Positions 24,456 to 32,309 of a DNA stretch of 32,309 nt are shown one piece after another. A program made the position numbers and the translations under genes. Each line of letters starts with the position of its first letter. Position 1 is the first letter of the stretch. The DNA comes from Candidatus Woesearchaeota archaeon (GTDB taxonomy: Archaea > Nanobdellota > Nanobdellia > Woesearchaeales > SKIA01). The notes under the pieces are model-generated. The model saw only the letters and a program-made list of their open reading frames with translations, was not told where the DNA came from and ran no database searches. The stretch spans positions 1 to 32,309 of the forward strand of contig SKHI01000008.1 in NCBI GenBank assembly GCA_007117065.1. Reading direction: 5' to 3'.

Positions 24456-27400
24456 ATGAAATATCGCTCCTTTACACCGTCACAGATAGAGCCTGCTATT
24501 CGTTCTTTTTGGAAAGAACAAGGCGTCACCGCTCAATTAAACACTCCTAATCCGTCTTTACCGCCGTTTTATTTCTTAGATGGTCCTCCCTACACGAGTG
24601 GCCAAGTTCATATTGGTACTGCGTGGAATAAGTCTATGAAAGACTTTTTGGTGCGTTATAAGCGCATGCAAGGATGTAGTGTTTTTGATCGTGCTGGCTA
24701 TGACATGCATGGCCTTCCTAACGAGCACGCCACTATGAAAGAACTTGGTTTACATACAAATGAGGACATATTCTCTTTTGGTCTTGCCGAGTTTATCAGG
24801 GCTTGCAAGAAACGTGGATTGGATAATCTCGCTGTTATGAATACGGACTTTGAACGTTTGGGCGTGAGTTTGAATCTTACTGATGCATACCAAACGATGT
24901 CTGATGAGTGGATTGAGGCTGTGTGGTGGCTTGTCAAAAAAGCACATACTGAAGGCCGATTGTATGAAGGGTTTAGGCCTATGGCATGGGATCCGGTGCA
25001 TGAGAGTGCGTGTGCGAAGCATGAATTGTTCTACAAGGAAGTGTCTGATGAAAGCATATATGTCAAATTTAAACTAGATTCTGGTGAATTCGCTATTGTT
25101 TGGACTACTACTCCCTGGACTATCCCGTTTAATCTTATGATCATGGTTAATCCCGCCCTTGAATACGTGCGTTTGCGCGTGGGTGAGGAGAAGTGGATTG
25201 TTGCAAAGGAGTGTGTTGAGCGAGTTTGTAAGGCTGCCTTGTGTACTCCATACGTTGAAGAGACGTTTCTTGGTTCTGCTCTTCTTGGAAGGTCTTATAC
25301 GCACTTCTTTAAGGATGAGCTTGATTATGCAAGCATAAAAAAAGATCATCCTGCAGTACACACCATTGTAGGAAGTGCCGAGTACGTTACAACTGCTGCT
25401 GGAAGTGGTCTTGTTCACGCCGCTCCTGGTTGTGGTCCTGAAGATTATGAGGTGGGGGTACAGCACGGTGTTCCAGCGTGGAATTTGTTAGATAGTAAAG
25501 GAAGGTACCCTGTAGACGCTGGTGTGTTTTCAGAAAAGACTGCTCGCGCTGATGATGATTTCTTTGTAGAGCGTATTGACGCAGCAGGCGCGCTTGTGGC
25601 TCAAAAAACGTATGTACACGATTATCCGCACGCTGAGCGGAGTAAGGCTGCTGTTGTGTACAAGACGACTCCTCAATGGTTCTTTAAAGTTGATGATATC
25701 AAAGAAGAGATGATTCAACAAAATCAAGGTGTTTCATGGAATCCTCAGGCTGGCTTTAACAGTTTTGCCAGCTGGCTTTCACACCTCAGGGATAATAGTA
25801 TTACTAAGCAACGATTCTGGGGTACTCCTTTTCCTGTTTGGCGTAGTTCTGATGGGGAAATTATTGTTGTTGGCAGTAAGGAAGAACTTATGGAGCTAAG
25901 CGGCTCCTCTCTTGACGAATTACATAAACCATGGATTGATGACGTTGTTATTGTTCGTGACGGAAAAGAATTCCGCCGTATTCCTGATGTTATCGATGTA
26001 TGGGTGGATGCGGGAGTCGCTAGTTTTGCAGCTCTCGGGTTTCCAAAGAACACTGAGCTGTTTGAGCGCTACTTCCCCGCTGATTTTATTATTGAAGGCA
26101 ACGATCAGGTTCGTGGTTGGTTTAATCTCTTAATGGTTACTGGTGTTCTTGGTTTTGGCAAGGTTCCTTTCAAAAACGTCTACATGCATGGAATGATTCA
26201 GGATGCGCACGGACGTAAGATGAGTAAGTCGTTGGGCAATTATATTGTTCCCGGCGAGGTTATTGACGCATTTGGGGCTGACGCTGCTCGACTCTATTTC
26301 ATTTCTGGCGCTCGTGCTGGTAACGACTTTAGTTACAACAAGGATGATTGTGAGCAAAAGATGCGCTCCTTAAACGTGTTTTGGAATGTGCATCAATATA
26401 TTCTTGACCTTGCAAGCAGTGTGTCTGCTGGATCTCTTTCTGAGGGTACACTAGGTATTGAGGAGCGGTACATACTTTCGTGGTATCACAGAACGCTTCA
26501 GGAAGTTGATCAGCGCATGTCAGTATATGATCTTGAGAACGCTGCTCGGTTGGTTGAGGAGTTATACTTGGGTATTTCCCGTGAGTACATACAACTCATT
26601 CGTCATAAAGTAAGTGGTTCAGATGATGAGCAAAAGCGCGCAGTTGTATACACTCTTCTTGAAGTGTACGGTGGTTGTGTCCGTCTGCTTGCTCCTCTTT
26701 GTCCGTTTGTCTCTGAGGCTGTGTATCAGAATATGCGCTCAGTACTTCCAGATTCTGCACAGAGTGTTCATCTCTGTACTCTGCCAAAGGCTGAGGCTTC
26801 TCTTATTGACGCCTCCCTTGAGGAGCGTATGCGTTTGACCCAACAAATCATAAGCGCTCTTCTCGCCGCCCGTGATGCTGCACAAATTGGTGTTCGTTGG
26901 CCTCTTGAGCGCGCGAGTATACAAGGAGTTTCTGTTCCTGCCGAGTTTGTTACGATCATAAAAGAACAAACAAATATTCATGAACTATCGTTTGTCTCTG
27001 ACCTGCCTGTTCAGATAGCTCTTGAGCCAAACTATCGTGCTCTTGGAAAATCTTTTGGTGCACAAACTGCTGAGATCGCATCCGCCCTAAAACAACAACA
27101 CCATGTGTTTGCAAAGACGTTTGCTGCGTCCGGTGCGTGTACTGTTTTGGGTGTTGAGTTAACCAAAGAACATCTGAATATATCATACCTTGCTCCAGAG
27201 CATCATGCTCTAGGAGGAACTGATGAATGCAGAGTTCTTGTGTACACAAAACAGTCTCCTGCATTGTTACGTGAGGGCTTTGAGCGAGAGTTGGTACGGC
27301 GCATTCAGCAAGCACGAAAAGATGCCGACATGCAAAAGTCTGATCGCATTCATCTTGTTCTTTCAGACTCGTGTAAAGAGATACTCTCTTCTCAGGAGGC

Positions 27401-27521
27401 GTTTAGTTCTCTTGTAGGTGCGCAAAGTCTTGCCTATGGAGATGCGTCTACGCTTCCTCATCTTGTTCGTTTCTCTATAAAGGGAAGGGAATTCGAATTT
27501 GGTTTTCATCACAAGCCATAA
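24456..27521 (+). CDS. ileS: isoleucyl-tRNA synthetase
   Basis: DGPPYTSGQVHIGTAWNKSMKDF (archaeal HIGT form), GYDMHGLPNEH, AWDPVHESACAKHE, GRKMSKSLGNYI. ATG at 24456. Confidence 0.96.
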   Translation: MKYRSFTPSQIEPAIRSFWKEQGVTAQLNTPNPSLPPFYFLDGPPYTSGQVHIGTAWNKSMKDFLVRYKRMQGCSVFDRAGYDMHGLPNEHATMKELGLHTNEDIFSFGLAEFIRACKKRGLDNLAVMNTDFERLGVSLNLTDAYQTMSDEWIEAVWWLVKKAHTEGRLYEGFRPMAWDPVHESACAKHELFYKEVSDESIYVKFKLDSGEFAIVWTTTPWTIPFNLMIMVNPALEYVRLRVGEEKWIVAKECVERVCKAALCTPYVEETFLGSALLGRSYTHFFKDELDYASIKKDHPAVHTIVGSAEYVTTAAGSGLVHAAPGCGPEDYEVGVQHGVPAWNLLDSKGRYPVDAGVFSEKTARADDDFFVERIDAAGALVAQKTYVHDYPHAERSKAAVVYKTTPQWFFKVDDIKEEMIQQNQGVSWNPQAGFNSFASWLSHLRDNSITKQRFWGTPFPVWRSSDGEIIVVGSKEELMELSGSSLDELHKPWIDDVVIVRDGKEFRRIPDVIDVWVDAGVASFAALGFPKNTELFERYFPADFIIEGNDQVRGWFNLLMVTGVLGFGKVPFKNVYMHGMIQDAHGRKMSKSLGNYIVPGEVIDAFGADAARLYFISGARAGNDFSYNKDDCEQKMRSLNVFWNVHQYILDLASSVSAGSLSEGTLGIEERYILSWYHRTLQEVDQRMSVYDLENAARLVEELYLGISREYIQLIRHKVSGSDDEQKRAVVYTLLEVYGGCVRLLAPLCPFVSEAVYQNMRSVLPDSAQSVHLCTLPKAEASLIDASLEERMRLTQQIISALLAARDAAQIGVRWPLERASIQGVSVPAEFVTIIKEQTNIHELSFVSDLPVQIALEPNYRALGKSFGAQTAEIASALKQQHHVFAKTFAASGACTVLGVELTKEHLNISYLAPEHHALGGTDECRVLVYTKQSPALLREGFERELVRRIQQARKDADMQKSDRIHLVLSDSCKEILSSQEAFSSLVGAQSLAYGDASTLPHLVRFSIKGREFEFGFHHKP

Positions 27522-27547
27522 AAAGGTGTAGGTATTTATGTGTTGTA

Positions 27548-28003
27548 ATGGCTAAAGTTTCTAAGGATACTCCGTTATCCGAGTTAACCCTGCGCAAATA
27601 TGAGCCTCCCCGAGGAGCATCTTTTATTGAGCTTATTCGAAAAACTGTTCTTTCCTTGGGATTGTTGCAGCCTGGAGATAGCCGAGATGTTATTGTTGAC
27701 GTCTTGGCAGTACTTGTGCGCTCAAAGCATGCTATGACGAGTAAGGAGATTGAGCATGCAGTCATTGATTCTCGCTCTGCTCGTGGTGCCGTCATGCTTG
27801 GTGTTGCGCCCAGTAATATACGACGTCAGGTTTTGCGTTTACGTGACGTGTTTCTTATTGAAAAGGTGCAGAATACGTATCGGGTGCGCGAGGGCATGCC
27901 TCTTCTTTCTTTGTTTGAGGAGCACTTAGAACAGTACGTTATTGCACATATTGTTTCTCGTATTAAGGAGTATTTGAGCGCTATTGACTCGTATTCGGAG
28001 TAA
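27548..28003 (+). CDS. winged-helix DNA-binding-like protein
   Basis: 151 aa; SKHAMTSKEIEHAVIDS...VAPSNIRRQVLRLRDVFLIEKVQNTYRVREG reads as a wHTH; C-terminal helical segment. Confidence 0.6.
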   Translation: MAKVSKDTPLSELTLRKYEPPRGASFIELIRKTVLSLGLLQPGDSRDVIVDVLAVLVRSKHAMTSKEIEHAVIDSRSARGAVMLGVAPSNIRRQVLRLRDVFLIEKVQNTYRVREGMPLLSLFEEHLEQYVIAHIVSRIKEYLSAIDSYSE

Positions 28004-28006
28004 TGT

Positions 28007-29011
28007 ATGGTTGTGTATGAGCCGTGTGATGACAGCGAATTATTAGCATCTACTTTTTTGCAAAACATGTCTGGTTCTGTTCTTGATGTTGGGACGGGCA
28101 CTGGATTTCTTGCTCTGCAAGCACTCCCCTACGCCACTCTTGTTCATGCGGTTGATATAAATCCGCATGCTGTGCGCACAGCTTCTGCTGCGGGGGTTCA
28201 TGCGTGGGAGTCTGACTTGTTTTCTGCTGTTACACAGAAATATGATACTATTGTCTGTAATACTCCCTACTTACCAAACGATCCTCTTGTATCAGATACT
28301 GCCCTTGATGGCGGCCCTAAAGGCTTTGAATGGACGCTTCGTTTTCTCTCTGAGGCTAAGTCGTTCTTGCAGCCGCATGGGCGTATTCTTTTTCTTATCA
28401 GTACATTAACCAATGTTCATGTCGTTGAGGAGGCGTTAATACGCTTGGGGTATTCGTTTTCTGTTCTTGCCCGTAAGAAGCTCTCTTTTGAGGAATTAAT
28501 CGTATACAAAGCAACTCATGCCCTTCCAGAGTATTCAGATGCAGTTTTTCTTGCTAAGGGGCATCGAAGTAAAGTGTATCGGTTGTCTGATGTTGTCATT
28601 AAGGTTTCTTCAGTTGTATCTGCTCAACATGAAGCGAGTATTCTTTCCCGGGTTAATGCGCATGGTCTTGGTCCTCGTCTTGTGCGTCAATACGATGATC
28701 GCGTAGTTATGGAATATGTAGAGGGAGCATTATTCGAGGATGTGTTGCAAAGCGGTTCTTCTGCGTATCGTCATGACGTGTTGCGAGATGTCTTTACTCA
28801 GGCTACTCTTCTTGACAGTCTGGGAATTAACAAGAGCGAGTTTTTACGCCTACATAAGCATGCTCTTATTCGCGATAACTCAGTTGTTCTTCTTGATTGG
28901 GAGCGTGCACGATTTTCTCCTCGTCCACAGAATGTTGCTCAATTTATTGAATGTATGCGTCGTTTAGTACGGCGGGGGGTGCTTTCTTCTGATGACTTCT
29001 TTACTCGCTAA
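28007..29011 (+). CDS. HemK/PrmC-Mtq2-like N5-glutamine methyltransferase fused to a COG2112-like Ser/Thr protein kinase domain
   Basis: N-terminus VYEPCDDSELLASTFL...VLDVGTGTGFLALQAL...AVDINPHAV...DLF...YDTIVCNTPYLPND...DGGPKGFEWTLRFL; C-terminus LAKGHRSKVYRLSDVVIKVSS...EASILSRVNAHGLGPRLVRQYDDRVVMEYVEG...DSLGINKSEFLRLHKHALI...VVLLDWERARF. Confidence 0.88.
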   Translation: MVVYEPCDDSELLASTFLQNMSGSVLDVGTGTGFLALQALPYATLVHAVDINPHAVRTASAAGVHAWESDLFSAVTQKYDTIVCNTPYLPNDPLVSDTALDGGPKGFEWTLRFLSEAKSFLQPHGRILFLISTLTNVHVVEEALIRLGYSFSVLARKKLSFEELIVYKATHALPEYSDAVFLAKGHRSKVYRLSDVVIKVSSVVSAQHEASILSRVNAHGLGPRLVRQYDDRVVMEYVEGALFEDVLQSGSSAYRHDVLRDVFTQATLLDSLGINKSEFLRLHKHALIRDNSVVLLDWERARFSPRPQNVAQFIECMRRLVRRGVLSSDDFFTR

Positions 29012-29291
29012 GCAGGTGTATGATATCGTTTCTACTATTCCTGCTGGAAAGGTGTCTACCTATGCTGCTCTTGCCCGTAACGTTGGTTCATCTCCTCGTG
29101 CTGTGGGTCGCGTTTTACGCAACAACCCTCACCCGTCTGTTCCCTGTCATCGAGTCATTTGTAGTGATGGTCGTCTTAGCGGGTATTTTGGTATTTCCGA
29201 CTCTGCAGATAAACGTTTGTTACTTGTTTCTGAGGGCGTACTATTCATTTCTGAACGCGTCTCTCCTGAGTGTATTATCGTATTCGAGTAA
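28992..29291 (+). CDS. ogt: methylated-DNA--protein-cysteine methyltransferase-like (Ogt C-terminal domain only)
   Basis: VYDIVSTIPAGKVSTYAALARNVGSSPRAVGRVLRNNPHPSVPCHRVICSDGRLSGYFG; active-site PCHR present; 99 aa; overlaps the kinase fusion gene by 20 nt. Confidence 0.9.
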   Translation: MTSLLAKQVYDIVSTIPAGKVSTYAALARNVGSSPRAVGRVLRNNPHPSVPCHRVICSDGRLSGYFGISDSADKRLLLVSEGVLFISERVSPECIIVFE

Positions 29292-29856
29292 TCATGCTTT
29301 CTGTGCCACTAAATCGTACTCTGCTCGTTCTGCACGTTCTGCACGCTGGGTCAAGCCAGGTTATTTCTCCGTCTATTTCTGCTTCTACAAAATTGCTTTG
29401 TCGCGTGTGCATTACTGTACTATTTATCTGTTGTGCGCGTAAGAGTGTTACGAGTAGTATTGCCTGTGAGAGATCATCTCCTCCCCGTGTAAGAAGTGTT
29501 TGTTCCGGCCACGAGAGTGCTGTTTGTTGCGGGTTTCTTGTGTGAGTTATTTTTTCTTGTGTCCAGGCTGTAAGTATGTTCATTGCGCACTTTTTGTCGT
29601 CTTGCGTACATGCGTGAAGTACTATATTATTGCTTACTTGTTTTATCTGTTCGCTTGGCTCAAGCATAATGGTGCTTGCTTGAGGATCTACGATGCGTTG
29701 CAGGTTCACTCCTCTAAATCCTTCTGGGAGTGTTTGATTGTAGGGTAACAGGGGCATTTCTGTTGTTTGCGTTACTTGGGCGCTAAACGTAAGTACAGTA
29801 TAAAGTACTATTCCTGTGGCAAGTAAGGTAAGTAGTCCGTACACATAATGTTTCAT
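29275..29856 (-). CDS. membrane-anchored transglutaminase-like protein with substituted catalytic residues
   Basis: From ATG 29856: MKHYVYGLLTLLATGIVLYTVLTFSAQ (TM) ... NILTAWTQEKITHT...SWPEQTLLTRGGDDLSQAILLVTLLRAQQINSTVM...NFVEAEIDGEITWLDPAC; resembles the transglutaminase core TLxxxxGDCxDxAILLxxLLRA...HxWVExxxxGxWxxLDP. Confidence 0.6.
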   Translation of the reverse strand: MKHYVYGLLTLLATGIVLYTVLTFSAQVTQTTEMPLLPYNQTLPEGFRGVNLQRIVDPQASTIMLEPSEQIKQVSNNIVLHACTQDDKKCAMNILTAWTQEKITHTRNPQQTALSWPEQTLLTRGGDDLSQAILLVTLLRAQQINSTVMHTRQSNFVEAEIDGEITWLDPACRTCRTSRVRFSGTESMITRIR

Positions 29857-29930
29857 TATTCTTCTTTTGTGTGTTCTTCTTTTTATGTCTTCGCAAAACG
29901 TATATAAGTAATGGATTATTTTCAAGGAGT

Positions 29931-30617
29931 ATGGGTTATCCGCGACACGTTGGAATCATTATGGACGGTAATCGTCGTTTCGCCCAGAATAATTCTCAGC
30001 TTCCGTGGAAGGGTCATGAGGCTGGTAGTCGTAAATTGTATGATGTTTTGGAGTGGTGTGAGGAACTTGGCGTGACTACCCTTACTGTGTTTGCGTTTTC
30101 GATGCAAAATTTTTCTCGCGCATCTGATGAAGTATCAGAATTAATGCACATTTTTGAGAATGGTTTACGCGATATGAAAAAAAAACTACGTACGTTCTCA
30201 GAAAAAGGCGTTCGTATTCGTTTTATTGGGAGACTTCATCTCTTTGCCGACCCGCTTTCGGCGTTAATGCAGGAAATCTCTCAAGCTACGGCCAATCATA
30301 CAACATATGTGTTAAATATTGCTGTTGGCTATGGTGGCCGTGAGGAGATATTGGATGCGGTTCGCGCCCTTATCAGTTCTGGTGTATCTTCTGATGAAAT
30401 ATCTGAAAAACTGTTTTCTCAATATCTTAGTTTGTCTTGCGAGCCCGAATTAATCATTCGCACTGGTGGAGCCATTCGTACAAGTAATTTTTTGCTTTGG
30501 CAGTCACAATATAGTGAATGGATGTTTATTGATACTCTATGGCCGAATTTTTCTAAGGAGGAGTTTGTTTCTTGTTTGCACGAATTTTCTTCTCGAAAAA
30601 GAAATTTTGGTAAATAA
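29931..30617 (+). CDS. uppS: cis-prenyltransferase (UppS/DHDDS family polyprenyl diphosphate synthase)
   Basis: PRHVGIIMDGNRRFAQ...KGHEAGSRKL...TVFAFSMQNFSR...AVGYGGREEILDA...ELIIRTGGAIRTSNFLLWQSQYSEWMFIDTLWPNF. ATG at 29931 preceded by AAGGAG. Confidence 0.95.
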   Translation: MGYPRHVGIIMDGNRRFAQNNSQLPWKGHEAGSRKLYDVLEWCEELGVTTLTVFAFSMQNFSRASDEVSELMHIFENGLRDMKKKLRTFSEKGVRIRFIGRLHLFADPLSALMQEISQATANHTTYVLNIAVGYGGREEILDAVRALISSGVSSDEISEKLFSQYLSLSCEPELIIRTGGAIRTSNFLLWQSQYSEWMFIDTLWPNFSKEEFVSCLHEFSSRKRNFGK

Positions 30618-30618
30618 C

Positions 30619-30885
30619 TTATTGTATTGCTTTTAGGAGAATTGCATTTTGCTCTTTAATCCTTTTTACTGTGTCTGTTAGTATTTTCTTTATTTCTTTT
30701 TTTCCGTTAGTGTTAATAATGAATGTAGGTAGACTTACGAGTGGATGGTCTACTTTGTATGCTGCTACTTCTACTGCTTCATCTGCGTAGAGTTCGTGTT
30801 TGAGATTATTTGAGAATGTGTGACCTGCTCCGCTTAGACTAAAGAGTATTTTCTGTTGTGATTGTTCTAGTACTTGTATTTCCAT
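30619..30885 (-). CDS. rpoL: DNA-directed RNA polymerase subunit L (RPB11-like)
   Basis: GAGHTFSNNLKHELYADEAVEVAAYKVDHPLVSLPTFIINTNGK...: RpoL pattern. Confidence 0.88.
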   Translation of the reverse strand: MEIQVLEQSQQKILFSLSGAGHTFSNNLKHELYADEAVEVAAYKVDHPLVSLPTFIINTNGKKEIKKILTDTVKRIKEQNAILLKAIQ

Positions 30886-30904
30886 GTGCCTTGTTAACCA
30901 TGAA

Positions 30905-30915
30905 GTATTTATAAG
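30905..30915 (-). promoter_or_regulatory. putative rpoL TATA box embedded in the 3' end of the METTL5-like gene
   Basis: Reverse strand CTTATAAATAC starting 20 nt upstream of the rpoL ATG (30885). Confidence 0.55.
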
Positions 30916-31508
30916 CGTTGTTGTAGTCTGATGATGCTTATACCGATATATTTTTGTGGTTTTTTGTGGATGCTCATGGTCGCGTGTATGCGAAACTCCT
31001 CTTCAAGTGTGTGTGTTCGCTCGTAGTGGTAGGTGCTGCACAGTTGATCAATAAATTCCTCACTTCCTTTAAGATGTATGCTGTATATGACTGGTGCTGT
31101 TTTCATTGCTGCCAGTAAGAATTGTTTGTCTGCATGTCGTTGTTTTGTTCCAAACGGCGGGTTCATAATAACGACATCAATACCTGTTATCGCTCTTATC
31201 GGTGCGTGTATAATTGTGTGTTCCATTCCCTCTGGTATGTTCTCTTTGAGTGTTTCGAGCGCTTGCTTATCAATGTCAAGAAATGTAACGTGCTTGGCTT
31301 GCAGTATGCCTGCCCCAATACCTAGTATTCCTGTTCCACATCCAAGGTCTGCTATTCTCTTCTCTGCAATATCGTCTTGCATGTATGCAAAGTGTATCAG
31401 TGTTGCTGCCAGCTCGCTTGGTGTGCTATATTGCTCTCGCTGTATATCTGGATTCTTAAACGGGTGTAGTTTTGAGAGTCGTATTGCCAGTTGTTTTTTT
31501 GAAAGCAT
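30909..31508 (-). CDS. METTL5-like RNA methyltransferase
   Basis: EQYSTPSELAATLIHFAY...IADLGCGTGILGIGAGILQAKHVTFLDIDKQAL...DVVIMNPPFGTKQRHADKQFL. Confidence 0.88.
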   Translation of the reverse strand: MLSKKQLAIRLSKLHPFKNPDIQREQYSTPSELAATLIHFAYMQDDIAEKRIADLGCGTGILGIGAGILQAKHVTFLDIDKQALETLKENIPEGMEHTIIHAPIRAITGIDVVIMNPPFGTKQRHADKQFLLAAMKTAPVIYSIHLKGSEEFIDQLCSTYHYERTHTLEEEFRIHATMSIHKKPQKYIGISIIRLQQRL

Positions 31509-31614
31509 GTTCTGTGTGGTTATTTTCTTGTTATTAAGGTATGGGTATTTTTTTTTCTCTATTTCAGATTAATAGAAGATTTTAAAAATAGGTGTTGGTT
31601 TTATTACCTTGGGT

Positions 31615-32121
31615 ATGGCTTTATTTAATCGAGACAACGAGCGTCGCATTCGCGCAGCATTTAACGCGGTGCATCGTGAATTTGAGGATCATTTACAGTC
31701 CATTAATGAAAACACCTCAGAAATCATGGAGAATAGGTACATGATTATTTCTCTGCAGGAGCGCTTAGATAAAATCGCCTCTGATATTGCGTGTTTGAAA
31801 CGTCAGCTCTCCCACACAATTCCTAACCGTCTTTCTGTTCGTGAACAAGAAGTTTTCTTGTGCGTATACAGCGAGCAGCGCGGTGTTTCGGTGTCACACA
31901 TTTCTGCTCGTCTTCAGCTTCCCGTTGGTGTTGTTGAGGACGTTCTTGAATCACTGCGTATAAAAAATATTCCGTTATATTTCCGTGAGACTGATTCTGG
32001 TATGTTTGTAACTCTTGATCCTGCATTTAGAGAGTTACAGTCGACAAGAAATGTTGTTGGTATAGAGAGTTTTGTATCCACTGAGTTTAGTAAAGGTTTA
32101 CAAAGGACCTTATTTGAATAG
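31615..32121 (+). CDS. coiled-coil plus winged-helix-like protein
   Basis: N-terminal helical ALFNRDNERRIRAAFNAVHREFEDHLQSINENTSEIMENRYMIISLQERLDKIASDIACLKRQL, then SVREQEVFLCVYSEQRGVSVSHISARLQLPVGVVEDVLESLRIKNIPLYFRET resembling MarR-like wHTH. Confidence 0.62.
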   Translation: MALFNRDNERRIRAAFNAVHREFEDHLQSINENTSEIMENRYMIISLQERLDKIASDIACLKRQLSHTIPNRLSVREQEVFLCVYSEQRGVSVSHISARLQLPVGVVEDVLESLRIKNIPLYFRETDSGMFVTLDPAFRELQSTRNVVGIESFVSTEFSKGLQRTLFE

Positions 32122-32237
32122 AGTACAACCTAGAGGCCTCAAATCTTTGATAATCAGCAATATATCTTGAGGGAGTGCAGGTGCAAGAACTATCATCACA
32201 TCTATAAACTCTGCATTTAGAAAGTCAATATTTTATT

Positions 32238-32253
32238 TATCGGTTAACCGATA
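32238..32253. repeat. 16-bp perfect palindrome, candidate operator
   Basis: TATCGGTTAACCGATA in an AT-rich intergenic tail next to TATA-like sequence. Confidence 0.5.
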
Positions 32254-32283
32254 TAATTTATATTATTTAAACATTATAAGCAG

Positions 32284-32302
32284 ATACTAAAAATTTTAGT
32301 AT
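32284..32302. repeat. 9-bp inverted repeat with 1-nt centre
   Basis: ATACTAAAA-A-TTTTAGTAT. Confidence 0.5.
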
Positions 32303-32309
32303 TTTATTG

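Noticed and set aside
26956-27315. 119-aa - strand ORF
   Set aside because: Antisense to ileS; no recognisable motifs.
28992-29291. Ogt-like gene as an alkyltransferase-like (ATL) protein without active Cys
   Set aside because: The PCHR active-site cysteine is present, so it reads as a compact canonical Ogt domain.

Overview
This window is a gene-dense archaeal chromosome segment. The gene content (bacterial-type lipoprotein genes, class III signal-peptide-like pilins, compact overlapping genes) suggests a DPANN-like lineage, but that placement is an inference. The backbone is the archaeal RNA polymerase/ribosomal operon rpoH-rpoB''-rpoB'-rpoA'-rpoA''-L30e-nusA-S12-S7 (3827-12854), preceded by tRNA-Asp(GTC) and a tRNA-Lys(TTT). 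The tRNA-Lys carries an insertion in its D-loop that folds as a bulge-helix-bulge intron. Other informational genes are S8e, aIF1A, Sm/LSM, L37e, IleRS, RpoL, a METTL5-like methyltransferase and a truncated Dph2. Further genes are a GH13_18 phosphorylase fragment at the left edge (not in the supplied ORF track), a DUF6122-like protein, an L,D-transpeptidase, MscS, a P-type ATPase, an APC permease fused to a methyltransferase, SppA, LspA, Lgt, TIM, two pilin-like proteins, a HemK-like methyltransferase fused to a COG2112-like kinase, an Ogt-like protein and a cis-prenyltransferase. The observations most worth a second look are: (1) Lgt plus LspA plus a YkuD transpeptidase in an archaeal context; (2) the D-loop intron in tRNA-Lys; (3) loss of metal ligands at two RNAP clamp zinc sites (A' N-terminus and B' C-terminus); (4) the permease-methyltransferase fusion; (5) the HemK-kinase fusion; (6) a Dph2 lacking its N-terminal Fe-S cysteine domain; (7) a frameshifted gene after rps7. 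No mobile element or CRISPR array was recognised. All assignments come from reading motifs by eye; no database searches were run.
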